Source: QQUD01 sp039029915 (GTDB lineage: Bacteria > Chloroflexota > Anaerolineae > Promineifilales > Promineifilaceae). From it: a stretch of DNA of 12,880 nucleotides. How positions within the stretch are numbered: the first letter of the stretch is position 1; every line of letters starts with the position of its first letter. The position numbers were made by a program, and so were the translations under genes. This document shows positions 1 to 6,878 of this stretch, one piece after another. The stretch spans positions 1 to 12,880 of the forward strand of contig JBCCFD010000209.1 of assembly GCA_039029915.1 (NCBI GenBank). Direction: 5' to 3'. The notes below the pieces were generated by a model that saw nothing but the letters and a program-made list of their open reading frames with translations, was not told the DNA's origin and made no database searches.

Positions 1-769
1 CCCCATCACCATCATTTTCAGCCAGATGTTCCACCAAACCAGAAATGGTGGCGTGCATCTCGGCTCCGCCTAGCTCTTGCGCATCGGCCACTTCACCCGT
101 TGCCGCCTTGACCAGCGGTGGACCCGCCAAAAACGCTTGTCCACGACCGCGCACCCCGACCACATAATCACTCATGCCCGGAAAATAGGCCCCACCGGCC
201 GTCGAAGAGCCGTGCAGAATCGTGACAACCGGACAACCGGCCGCGCTTAGCTTGGCAAACTTTTGAAACAGCTTGCCACCGCTCACAAACAGCTGCACGC
301 GATACTCAAGCAAATTGGCCCCCGCGCTCTCAACGAGATGAATAAAGGGCAGCTTGTTTTCCAGGGCGATATCTTGGCATCGATTAATCTTGGCCCCACC
401 GATTTCGGTAATGGCCCCCGCGTTTATGCCGCTATCCGTGGCCACAATCATAGAACGAACGCCGTTCACAGAACCTATGCCAGCAATCGTGCTGGCACCA
501 GGAATCGAGCGGTCCCGATTTTCAGTGTCGCGCAAATAACCCGCCATATTGCCAATTTCTAAAAACGGTGCCCCGGGATCGAGCAGTTGGGCCACGCGCT
601 CACGAGGAATCAGCTGTCCTCGCCGTTCAAACCGAGGGCGAGACTTTTCAGAAGCGGCTTCAGCCCGTGCTTCTAACTCACGCGTTTTTTCAACAAGGGC
701 GAGCATTTCAGCACGGTTGTTAGCAAATGCTTCGGTTGAGGTTGAAATTTGGGATTCAAAGATGGTCAT
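1..769 (-). CDS. Acyl-CoA carboxylase carboxyltransferase (beta) subunit, 3' end missing
   Basis: The minus-strand frame translates without a stop for 256 codons from ATG at 769 and runs off the left edge; family members have about 510-540 residues, so roughly half is present. The family transfers a carboxyl group from carboxybiotin to an acyl-CoA such as methylcrotonyl-, propionyl- or geranyl-CoA. Visible motifs: the N-terminal RRGQLIPRERVAQLLDPG block (49-66), an ESAGA loop (147-151), the GSSTAGGAYFPGMSDY oxyanion-hole region (187-202) and FLAGPPLVKAATGE (213-226). The last is most like methylcrotonyl- or geranyl-CoA carboxylase beta chains. An in-frame TAA three codons upstream of ATG 769 rules out a longer start; only a weak GGTG precedes it. 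The divergent TetR gene suggests regulated acyl-CoA, leucine or terpenoid breakdown. The family is secure; the substrate is not determined. Confidence 0.9.
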   Translation of the reverse strand, partial: MTIFESQISTSTEAFANNRAEMLALVEKTRELEARAEAASEKSRPRFERRGQLIPRERVAQLLDPGAPFLEIGNMAGYLRDTENRDRSIPGASTIAGIGSVNGVRSMIVATDSGINAGAITEIGGAKINRCQDIALENKLPFIHLVESAGANLLEYRVQLFVSGGKLFQKFAKLSAAGCPVVTILHGSSTAGGAYFPGMSDYVVGVRGRGQAFLAGPPLVKAATGEVADAQELGGAEMHATISGLVEHLAENDGDG

Positions 770-809
770 ATGTTTTTACACCATAGACTCAAGGATTTTT
801 ATAGATTAG

Positions 810-886
810 GACTTACGCAAATAGCGGTCACTGAGCCTGTCGAAGTGACTTTCTTAACCCTTCGACAGGCTCAGGGTGCGCAAGTC
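810..886. repeat. MITE-like palindromic repeat, copy 1
   Basis: A nested inverted repeat. Outer 10-bp arms are GACTTACGCA (810-819) and TGCGCAAGTC (877-886), with one mismatch. Inner 15-bp arms, CTGAGCCTGTCGAAG (831-845) and its exact complement (860-874), enclose a 14-base loop. The layout is that of a small non-autonomous element or a REP-type hairpin. A degenerate copy in opposite orientation lies at 6724-6791. No clear target-site duplication was found. It sits between the carboxylase and TetR promoters. Confidence 0.8.
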
Positions 887-1002
887 ATGTAGATAATATT
901 TTTCGAGTATAACTCGATAAATAAACGTCAGCAACTTGTTTTTTTATGGTTTTAGGGATATTTTTAGAGTAACACTTAAATTTTTGCTGTTGGTTATTCG
1001 TC

Positions 1003-1020
1003 ATTAGGCTGTTAGCCAAT
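1003..1020. promoter_or_regulatory. Imperfect palindrome upstream of tetR-like gene, possible operator
   Basis: ATTAGGCTGTTAGCCAAT is an imperfect dyad (ATT-GGCT / AGCC-AAT with one extra base on the left), 31 bases before the TetR start. TetR proteins usually autoregulate through a dyad in the divergent promoter region, so this is the best visible candidate. It is short and could be chance. Confidence 0.25.
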
Positions 1021-1051
1021 GTGACTTGTAACTTGAAACTTATAACCAATC

Positions 1052-1681
1052 ATGACAAACACGGCCGTATCCACCAAACCCCGCAAACGCAGCCAGCGCT
1101 CGCTGCAAACTGAGCAGCTACTTTTGGCAACCGCTAAGCAGATATTTAGCGAGTTTGGTTTTGAAAAAGCAACCACCAAAGAAATTGCGCAGGCGGCTCA
1201 GGTTGCTGAAGGCACCCTTTTCCACCATTTTCCTAACAAGATGTCACTGTTAAAAGGCATCATGATCGTCTACTACGAGACGCTTCAAGAATCCGCCGAC
1301 GCAATTTTCAATAGCCATCAGGATTCGCCTGCTCGCTTTCGCGCCTTGGTGCTCAATCATCTCCAATCAACAGAGTCTGAATGGGCAATCTTGCGCGTGC
1401 TGGGACAATACGGCCGTTATGGCGATCACGATTTTGCTGAGGCATTCTATCAGTGCAACAAAAAATATACGCGGCTCTTCGTCCAGGTTCTCGAAGAACT
1501 AAAAACCTCGCTTCATATCCGCAGCACGGTCCCCACGCCCCTCATTCGCGATACCCTATTTGGCAGCATTGAGCATTTCGCCATCGGTCACTTTGGTCGC
1601 GGACGTGCCTATGATCTTGACCACTTTGCCGAGCAGCTTATCGACCTGATTATCTTTGGCAGTGGTCAAAAAGTCGTGTAA
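1052..1681 (+). CDS. TetR/AcrR-family transcriptional regulator
   Basis: This 209-residue protein has the usual TetR length. The N-terminal DNA-binding domain spans about residues 20-68, with the helix-turn-helix at 41-61 (TTKEIAQAA, then the characteristic GTLFHHFPNK recognition-helix end). The rest is a helical ligand-binding and dimerisation domain with no recognisable ligand signature. No Shine-Dalgarno sequence precedes ATG 1052. A TATAAC hexamer at 1041-1046 would place transcription initiation at or next to the start codon, so a leaderless transcript is possible, though no good -35 is seen. It diverges from the acyl-CoA carboxylase gene, the usual arrangement for a TetR repressor of acyl-CoA catabolic genes responding to an acyl-CoA or fatty acid; that role is inference. 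ACGGCCGT occurs twice inside the gene, at 1061 and 1410. Confidence 0.93.
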   Translation: MTNTAVSTKPRKRSQRSLQTEQLLLATAKQIFSEFGFEKATTKEIAQAAQVAEGTLFHHFPNKMSLLKGIMIVYYETLQESADAIFNSHQDSPARFRALVLNHLQSTESEWAILRVLGQYGRYGDHDFAEAFYQCNKKYTRLFVQVLEELKTSLHIRSTVPTPLIRDTLFGSIEHFAIGHFGRGRAYDLDHFAEQLIDLIIFGSGQKVV

Positions 1682-1805
1682 CGAAGACGCTAACTATTCG
1701 TCAAAAATGGGTTCAACCTAAGACTCCGCCTCGCCATCAAGCAAAAAATAAAGGATCGGGTAAAATACGCGCTTGACAACACTAATTTTTGTATTGGAGC
1801 GCTAG

Positions 1806-3707
1806 TTGAAACAAAAAGCAATTCTGTTGGGTCTACTGTTATTTATATTTTTAGCCCCCAACCTTCAACCGCATCAACTCGAAGCCCAAGGCCAAACCCG
1901 ACTCGTTTTGGCCTTTTATTATGCTTGGTATGATACGAGCAGTTTTGGCCCCGGCATCACGCCGTTCCAGCCGGTGTCAGGCCCCTACAACTCGTTTGAT
2001 GCGGGAACGATTCAACGTCACGTGGGAGAAGCTCAATCCGCCGGAATTGATGCTTTTGTGCAAAGCTGGTACGGGCCCCAAACGGAGTTTAATCAAACCG
2101 AGCCTAATTTTGCGACCTTGCTCAACATTGCTTCAGCCAGCGGCTTCCGAGCAGCAGTTGATTTTGAAGCAGGCAGCCCGTTTTTCAACAACAACGATGA
2201 CCGCATCGCGGCGCTGCGCGCGCTCTTGTCTACTCACGCCACTCATCCCGCCTATCTTCGGGTTGACGGCAAGCCCGTCATCTTTTTCTGGGCCAACTGG
2301 CTCTTGCCCGCCTCAGATTGGGTGGTCATTCGCAACACCGTTGACCCCGATCGCAACACAATTTGGATTGCCGAAGGAGGCAACACCCAATACCTGGATG
2401 CCTTCGACGGATTACACCTTTACAACGTCGCCTGGTCAGCCAATCCGGCTGGCACAGCCCAAACGTGGGCGGCGAACACCCGTGCCGCTGCGGCCACTTA
2501 CGGCGGGTACAAATATTGGGTCGGCACGGCGATGGCCGGTTGGAATGCCACCTTGGCAGGCAATAACGATCCGCCACCTCGCGACCGGCTCAACGGAGAT
2601 TTTTATCGTTCGACGTTTGGTGGCGCCGCTTCCCGCGCGCCAGATATGATTGTGATTACATCATTTAATGAATGGCGTGAAGGGACGCAAATTGAGCCAA
2701 GTAATGAGCACGGTAACTTTTACCTTCAGCTCACGGCCGAATTGAGCAACGCGTTTAAATCAGGCTCAGTACCTGTGCCCCCTCCACCGCCTCCGCCCCC
2801 AACCGTTGATCCCAATGCCACACCGACGACGGCCCCTACACTGCCACCGACCAATACGCCAGGCCCTTCGCCAACACCAACCAACACACCCACCCCATCT
2901 AACACGCCCACACCGACAGATACACCCACGCCAACGTTAACGCCAACCCCGGTATCGTCACCGACAGCGTTACCAGACGGCCGTATTCTCTACAACATCC
3001 TTTCCGGCGAAACATTAATCACCATCAGCGAAAAGTTTAGCATCCCGATTGACGCGTTGTACGCTTACAACCAGCTCACAGCCGCCTCGGTTCTATCGAT
3101 TGGGCAAGAAATTATTTTAGGATACACGCAGCTACCCGATGGCTCACGCATTCTGCCTGAGCTACCGCTGGCGCGCATCAAACCGGATGGCTCAATTGTG
3201 CATGTCGTGAATCCCGGCGACACGTTTATTAGCATTGCTGTTGAATATGATATGACGCTGGATGAATTCTATGCGGTCAGTGGGCTTTCAGCAGACAGCT
3301 TTCTGCAGTTGGGACAGGAGGTTTTAGTCGGTCAGCTACCTGAACCTGATGCGGTTGGCGGCTCGGCAAACGCACCGGATACGGCGCTTTCGATTTTGGG
3401 CGGCAGTGGTGATGCCCCTGTGGTGGATTCAACCCCAACGGCCGTTCCCTCATTGACGCCAACGCCTACAGTTTTTATCGTAACGGCCGTTCCCTACACG
3501 GCCACGCCTACACCCACACCCCCCGTTGAGATTGCTGAAGTTCAACCTACCCCCACGATTATTGTGAGCAATGATAGCGGTGGTGGAGAAAATACGGCCG
3601 TTGGGCCTCAGCAGGACAGCTTTGCCCTTATCGGCCTCTTTATCGCCGGAATTGGTCTCATTGGCCTGCTGGGGCTAACAATTATTTATTTGCGTACGCG
3701 GAACTAG
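1806..3707 (+). CDS. Secreted GH99-like glycoside hydrolase with two LysM repeats and C-terminal membrane anchor
   Basis: The start is TTG at 1806, supported by GGAG at 1796-1799 with a 6-base spacer and by the signal peptide that follows (hydrophobic core about 5-19, likely cleavage near 28). Residues about 31-315 form a GH99/WbsX-like TIM barrel, with an FYYAWYD strand (37-43) and SFNEWREGTQIEP (286-298). Its ExxE pair, E289 and E292, matches the EWHE motif bearing the acidic catalytic residues of GH99 endo-alpha-mannosidases. A Pro/Thr-rich linker (about 322-390) leads to LysM 1 (about 395-440) and LysM 2 (about 465-511). A second TP-rich linker and a transmembrane helix (about 606-628) ending in LRTRN follow. 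The protein probably sits outside the membrane, with LysM touching a glycan. The sugar substrate is unknown; mannan or glycoprotein glycan is a family-based guess. No clear promoter was found. Confidence 0.88.
   Translation: MKQKAILLGLLLFIFLAPNLQPHQLEAQGQTRLVLAFYYAWYDTSSFGPGITPFQPVSGPYNSFDAGTIQRHVGEAQSAGIDAFVQSWYGPQTEFNQTEPNFATLLNIASASGFRAAVDFEAGSPFFNNNDDRIAALRALLSTHATHPAYLRVDGKPVIFFWANWLLPASDWVVIRNTVDPDRNTIWIAEGGNTQYLDAFDGLHLYNVAWSANPAGTAQTWAANTRAAAATYGGYKYWVGTAMAGWNATLAGNNDPPPRDRLNGDFYRSTFGGAASRAPDMIVITSFNEWREGTQIEPSNEHGNFYLQLTAELSNAFKSGSVPVPPPPPPPPTVDPNATPTTAPTLPPTNTPGPSPTPTNTPTPSNTPTPTDTPTPTLTPTPVSSPTALPDGRILYNILSGETLITISEKFSIPIDALYAYNQLTAASVLSIGQEIILGYTQLPDGSRILPELPLARIKPDGSIVHVVNPGDTFISIAVEYDMTLDEFYAVSGLSADSFLQLGQEVLVGQLPEPDAVGGSANAPDTALSILGGSGDAPVVDSTPTAVPSLTPTPTVFIVTAVPYTATPTPTPPVEIAEVQPTPTIIVSNDSGGGENTAVGPQQDSFALIGLFIAGIGLIGLLGLTIIYLRTRN
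2866..2952 (+). repeat. Low-complexity Thr/Pro-coding tract
   Basis: Short imperfect repeats of CCAACACC / ACACCCACC units encode the TPTNTPTPSNTPTPTDTP-type linker of the hydrolase. Such tracts are prone to slippage and length change. The antisense Gly/Val reading is a by-product, not a gene. Confidence 0.85.
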
Positions 3708-3730
3708 GCCAAGCTAGGGCGGGCAAATAT

Positions 3731-3757
3731 TAAGGCACCGGTCAACCGGCCACCTTA
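3731..3757. terminator. Hairpin between convergent genes, possible bidirectional terminator
   Basis: TAAGG-CA-CCGGT (3731-3742), two loop bases, then ACCGG-CCA-CCTTA (3745-3757). The stem is interrupted by a small internal loop. It lies 23 bases after the hydrolase stop and 55 bases beyond the oxidoreductase stop on the other strand. No U-rich tail is seen on either side, so the terminator call rests on position and pairing only. Confidence 0.4.
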
Positions 3758-3780
3758 CCACTCTGCAAGCATTTCAAATA

Positions 3781-3810
3781 CTTTTCTCTATACGCTAGCT
3801 CTTTTCTCTA
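3781..3810. repeat. 10-bp tandem-spaced direct repeat
   Basis: CTTTTCTCTA occurs exactly at 3781-3790 and again at 3801-3810, separated by 10 bases, in the spacer between the convergent genes. Function unknown; possibly a remnant of local duplication. Confidence 0.7.
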
Positions 3811-3812
3811 GC

Positions 3813-5027
3813 CTATAACGGAATATTATTCGCCTTCAAATACTCATTGATGTCTACGATCTGGCCCGTCTTAGCCGACTCTTGAGCGGCAGACCCAACC
3901 ACAATTGACCAAAATCCCTCTGCGGCCGTAGCCGTATCGGTGGCGCACCCTTCGATGTTATTAATAAAATTAATATGCTCAATAAAGGTGGCGCCGTGAT
4001 GACCACTGGTCGAAATGAGGTTTGAGTAAGATGGGTTGCTCACGCGCGAAGGGCGATGTTGTTCAAGATTGATTTCCAGCGTGCTTTTGGATCCCTCATT
4101 CGGCTGGAATGATTGATGCTCAATCGCTTTGATACGCCCTCGATCGCCGCAAATCACAAATTCTTCGTAGAACATGGGTGAAAACATGCAAAGATTAAAG
4201 TTGGCCCGCACGCCATTTTCATAATTGATGATCACTAAAGCATTGTCAATAATATCAGATGGTCGCGAATCATATTCAAACTCTTTAAAGTTGACCGCTT
4301 GGCTTGATGACGCATAGACTGACGCGGGTCGAGATTGGGCGACCATGTTCAGCAGGTCAAAATAGTGACAGCATTTTTCAACCAGCGTGCCCCCAGAAAG
4401 CTCAGAAAATTTATTCCACTGGTTCACTTTATCTAAAAATGGAATGCGATGTTCGACAATGGAGGCCAGCTTCACATTGCCAATTGTTTGCCGCTGTAAA
4501 ATCTCATAGAGCGCTTCAGCATAAACCGCTTTGTACCGATATTGCAGCCCAATTTGGAAAACAGCTTCATAGGTTTCGGCAATCTGCAGCATTTCATACG
4601 CATCGGCCATGGTTGTGGCCATCGGCTTCTCCACAAAAATATGTTTCCCCGATTTCACCGCTTCACGAATAATATCGATGTGAGTATAGTTTGGCGTACA
4701 GATAATAAGGCCATCTACCATTGAATCATTGCAAGCTTGGGTCAGGTTATCATAGACGACGAGGTTTTTACGGCCGTTGTACTGTTCATTGCGACGCTTA
4801 GCTCCTTCAATACTTCCCGGATTGGGGTCATAAACGCCATAAATCTCTCCACGACCCTCTAAAAGCGTATTGGCAATATGCTCTTGCCCATTAATACCGG
4901 TACCAATGACGTTGAATCGATATTGGGCAGGGGCTCTGTGCATTAAATAACGATCCCCCTCCGGTAAATAGTTAAACCGAGGGTTCATAATAAACGCACT
5001 GCTTTTAAATTCATTGCCTCTTTTCAT
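3813..5027 (-). CDS. Gfo/Idh/MocA-family NAD(P)-dependent oxidoreductase
   Basis: This 404-residue protein is slightly longer than the usual 330-390. An N-terminal extension of about 36 residues precedes the Rossmann fold, whose GTGING dinucleotide-binding loop (42-47) fits GxGxxG. The EKP motif at 133-135 supplies the family's catalytic lysine (K134). H221 and D224 in the CCHYFDLL segment occupy the position of the usual active-site DxGxHxxD block. The family oxidises or reduces sugars, inositols or their derivatives, or acts in redox-assisted hydrolysis; the substrate cannot be read here. ATG 5027 has an AAGG about 11 bases upstream; an alternative in-frame ATG at codon 14 has no better site. 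It diverges from the sugar kinase operon across about 144 bases containing two inverted repeats, suggesting joint control and a shared pathway. Confidence 0.9.
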   Translation of the reverse strand: MKRGNEFKSSAFIMNPRFNYLPEGDRYLMHRAPAQYRFNVIGTGINGQEHIANTLLEGRGEIYGVYDPNPGSIEGAKRRNEQYNGRKNLVVYDNLTQACNDSMVDGLIICTPNYTHIDIIREAVKSGKHIFVEKPMATTMADAYEMLQIAETYEAVFQIGLQYRYKAVYAEALYEILQRQTIGNVKLASIVEHRIPFLDKVNQWNKFSELSGGTLVEKCCHYFDLLNMVAQSRPASVYASSSQAVNFKEFEYDSRPSDIIDNALVIINYENGVRANFNLCMFSPMFYEEFVICGDRGRIKAIEHQSFQPNEGSKSTLEINLEQHRPSRVSNPSYSNLISTSGHHGATFIEHINFINNIEGCATDTATAAEGFWSIVVGSAAQESAKTGQIVDINEYLKANNIPL

Positions 5028-5045
5028 GTCGTTCTCATCCTTCTA

Positions 5046-5062
5046 CAAACCCTTACGGTTTG
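5046..5062. promoter_or_regulatory. Perfect 6-bp inverted repeat upstream of the oxidoreductase, possible operator
   Basis: CAAACC - cttac - GGTTTG lies 19-35 bases upstream of the oxidoreductase ATG on the minus strand, just before its ribosome binding site. It could bind a repressor or form a leader hairpin. No regulator gene lies next to it. Confidence 0.35.
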
Positions 5063-5081
5063 AACATCAGTTTTTGTGTCA

Positions 5082-5107
5082 ATTGCGTCCCAGTTAGGGA
5101 CCGCAAT
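5082..5107. promoter_or_regulatory. Imperfect palindrome at the centre of the divergent promoter region
   Basis: ATTGCG-TCCC (5082-5091), loop AGTTA, then GGGA-CCGCAAT (5097-5107): ten pairs with one bulged base. It lies near the middle of the gap between the divergent oxidoreductase and kinase genes, a natural place for one operator serving both. The regulator is unknown. Confidence 0.4.
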
Positions 5108-5171
5108 GGAGTTAGTTTATCTGTCCAACAAAGTATAGAAGGTGGTACACTCATGTCAAGAGGATATCCGT

Positions 5172-5981
5172 ATGAAACTTGTATCGATTGGTGAAGCCAC
5201 GGCCGATTTTTATCCGCAGCATCAACAAACCTACGTCGGGGGCATTTCGCTCAACTTTGCTGTCCACGCCAAACGATGCGGTGCAGATTTTGTTTCATTA
5301 GTCAGCTGCGTCGGAGATGATGCCCACGGGCAGATGATTCTGAGCCGGCTCGACCAAGAGCATATCAATCGCTCACACGTCACCGTTCACTCTGGTAAAA
5401 CAGCCTATTGCGAAATCGTTATTCTGGAAAATGGTGAACGGTATTTCCCCCCCAACAGCTATCATCAACATGTCCTAGCCACCTATGAACCCAGTCCAGT
5501 AGATCTCAATTTTATCCAGCAGCACGATATTTTGGTGTCTCGCTTTGACATCTCATATACCAAAGCGACATTTGACCATGTGATGAAACAGATGCCGTTT
5601 GCGGGAAAGCGGGTGGCTGATTTTGGGGATTGGTATGATTATGCTGGGCGCGAAGCGCAAATATTGCCATATTTACCACACATTGATCTCGCCTTTGTCA
5701 GCGGTGAACCAGAAACAATCAACTATTTTCTGCCTCACAGCCACGGCAAAACGCAGTGGGTGATTACGCTCGGGGCAGAGGGAAGTGTGGCTTTGCAAAA
5801 TGGCAAGGTTATTCAACAAACGGCCGTTTCCGTGCCCCAAATCATCGATACTACCGGCTGTGGAGACGCGTTCCAAGCTGCTTTTACCGTCAACTATTTT
5901 CAAACCAGCACCTTAGCACAAGCGCTGAACGCAGGTGCGAACCATGCCACCCAAACCTTAACCCATTTAGGCGCCATCTAA
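5172..5981 (+). CDS. PfkB-family sugar kinase, fructoselysine 6-kinase (FrlD)-like
   Basis: I chose ATG 5172 (269 residues) over an upstream GTG at 5142. AAGAGGA at 5158-5164 lies 7 bases before it, and the fold begins directly with KLVSIGEATADFYPQ. PfkB signatures are present: the N-terminal substrate-binding YVGGISLNFAVHA region (21-33), VGDDAHG (47-53), and the ATP-binding and catalytic motif DTTGCGDAF (226-234) with catalytic base D232. G230 of the usual DTTGAGD anion hole reads as Cys, a mild variation. From memory, the start, the GGDD-like region and the short C-terminal tail most resemble E. coli FrlD, which phosphorylates fructoselysine at O6. No FrlB-type deglycase is present, so the substrate is open. 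The stop is one base before the next gene, indicating an operon. Confidence 0.85.
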   Translation: MKLVSIGEATADFYPQHQQTYVGGISLNFAVHAKRCGADFVSLVSCVGDDAHGQMILSRLDQEHINRSHVTVHSGKTAYCEIVILENGERYFPPNSYHQHVLATYEPSPVDLNFIQQHDILVSRFDISYTKATFDHVMKQMPFAGKRVADFGDWYDYAGREAQILPYLPHIDLAFVSGEPETINYFLPHSHGKTQWVITLGAEGSVALQNGKVIQQTAVSVPQIIDTTGCGDAFQAAFTVNYFQTSTLAQALNAGANHATQTLTHLGAI

Positions 5982-5982
5982 T

Positions 5983-6699
5983 ATGTGGTCATCCCATTTT
6001 AAACAGGCCAAAGTGCTGCTCCCTGTTGTTCACGTTCAATCACTTGAGCAGACGCTACGCAATGTGGCAATTGCCAGGGAGGCAGGCTGTGATGGGGTGT
6101 TTTTGATTAATCATGACACAGCTGATGGAAAACGGCCGTTTTCACACCAAGACCTAGTGGAGATAGCAACGGCCGTTAACGATAAGTTCCCACATTTTTG
6201 GCTCGGCCTCAATTGCCTCGATCTCACCGCCCGCGAGACCTTTCCCTATCTCCCAGATTTTGTTAACGGGCTGTGGGTAGATAATGCTAAAATTGATGAA
6301 ACAACGCCCCTTCAACCAGCCGCCGATGCTATCCAAACCGCAAGAGTAAGTTCCGAATGGAACGGACTCTATTTTGGGGGTGTCTCATTCAAATACCAGC
6401 GTTCTGTAACGGATAACGCCCAAGCCGCAATAATCGCCACCCGCTACATGGACGTCGTGACGACCAGCGGGGCAGGCACCGGTACGGCCGCCGCAGTCAC
6501 AAAAATCCAAAAGATGAAACAGGCCATCACCCCACATCCTCTCGCCATCGCCAGTGGGATCACGCCCGAAAATATCCATCAATATTTACCTCACGCTGAT
6601 GCTTTTCTCGTGGCCACGGGCATCAGCCGCAGCTTCTATGAGCTTGACCAGCACAGAATATCTTTATTATGTCAAGCTATTCGCAATTATAGAGTTTAG
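5983..6699 (+). CDS. BtpA/SgcQ-like TIM-barrel protein
   Basis: This 238-residue protein starts one base after the kinase stop with no Shine-Dalgarno of its own, so translation is probably coupled. It reads as a single (beta/alpha)8 barrel: PVVHVQSLEQTLRNVAIA with EAGCDGVFLINHD (33-45) at the start, a VVTTSGAGTGTAAAVTKIQK phosphate-loop-like region (158-177), then ASGITPENIHQYLPHADAF (190-208) and VATGIS (210-215). The order and spacing of these C-terminal blocks resemble the BtpA/SgcQ family, whose members include a photosystem I assembly factor and a gene of an E. coli sugar cluster. Biochemical function in that family is poorly defined. A sugar-phosphate aldolase or isomerase acting after the kinase is a reasonable inference. 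The gene holds two ACGGCCGT sites (6132, 6169). Confidence 0.6.
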   Translation: MWSSHFKQAKVLLPVVHVQSLEQTLRNVAIAREAGCDGVFLINHDTADGKRPFSHQDLVEIATAVNDKFPHFWLGLNCLDLTARETFPYLPDFVNGLWVDNAKIDETTPLQPAADAIQTARVSSEWNGLYFGGVSFKYQRSVTDNAQAAIIATRYMDVVTTSGAGTGTAAAVTKIQKMKQAITPHPLAIASGITPENIHQYLPHADAFLVATGISRSFYELDQHRISLLCQAIRNYRV

Positions 6700-6723
6700 C
6701 CCCTCTGAGTACCCCCGCTCCTG

Positions 6724-6791
6724 TTAAGGGGCTTGTCGAAGGATAGAGATTGCTACTTAAACAGGCTCGGTGACCGCACTTTGCGTCAGTC
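6724..6791. repeat. MITE-like palindromic repeat, degenerate copy 2 (opposite orientation)
   Basis: Read on the minus strand, 6791 down to about 6760 gives GACTGACGCA, then GCGGTCACCGAGCCTGTTT, matching copy 1 (GACTTACGCA, then GCGGTCACTGAGCCTGTCG) with few changes. The other arm, GCTTGTCGAAGG (6731-6742), keeps the inner repeat core but the outer arm is lost. TTAAGG flanks it on both sides (6724-6729 and 6792-6797) and might be a target duplication, but could be chance. Confidence 0.65.
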
Positions 6792-6799
6792 TTAAGGTA

Positions 6800-6827
6800 T
6801 TGAGTCAACCATCAAATAAGATACAAT
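6800..6827 (+). promoter_or_regulatory. Putative sigma-70-type promoter of the LuxR/MalT-like gene
   Basis: TTGAGT (6800-6805) and TACAAT (6822-6827) are separated by 16 bases, 52 bases before the start codon. A TTGACA at 6839 has no matching -10 at the right distance. Assignment is by consensus only. Confidence 0.4.
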
Positions 6828-6878
6828 CGGCGCATATTTTGACAATTTTTTTTGCTGAGCGAATGAGTGTAGACTGTT

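Noticed and set aside
263..809. Plus-strand open frames across the left end
   Set aside because: They are antisense shadows of the carboxyltransferase gene, whose minus-strand translation shows clear family motifs throughout.
1773..1778. TTGACA upstream of the GH99-like gene as a -35 box
   Set aside because: No -10-like hexamer occurs 15-19 bases downstream; at that spacing lies the GGAG ribosome site.
2726..2929. Minus-strand Gly/Val-rich open frame
   Set aside because: It is the antisense reading of the Thr/Pro linker tract; low complexity explains it.
5142..5171. Upstream GTG start for the sugar kinase
   Set aside because: It would add ten residues not resembling the kinase fold, while AAGAGGA sits at the right distance before ATG 5172.
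887..6723. Composite transposon bounded by the two MITE-like copies
   Set aside because: No transposase lies between them, the copies are unequal in decay, and the genes inside look like ordinary unrelated chromosomal genes.
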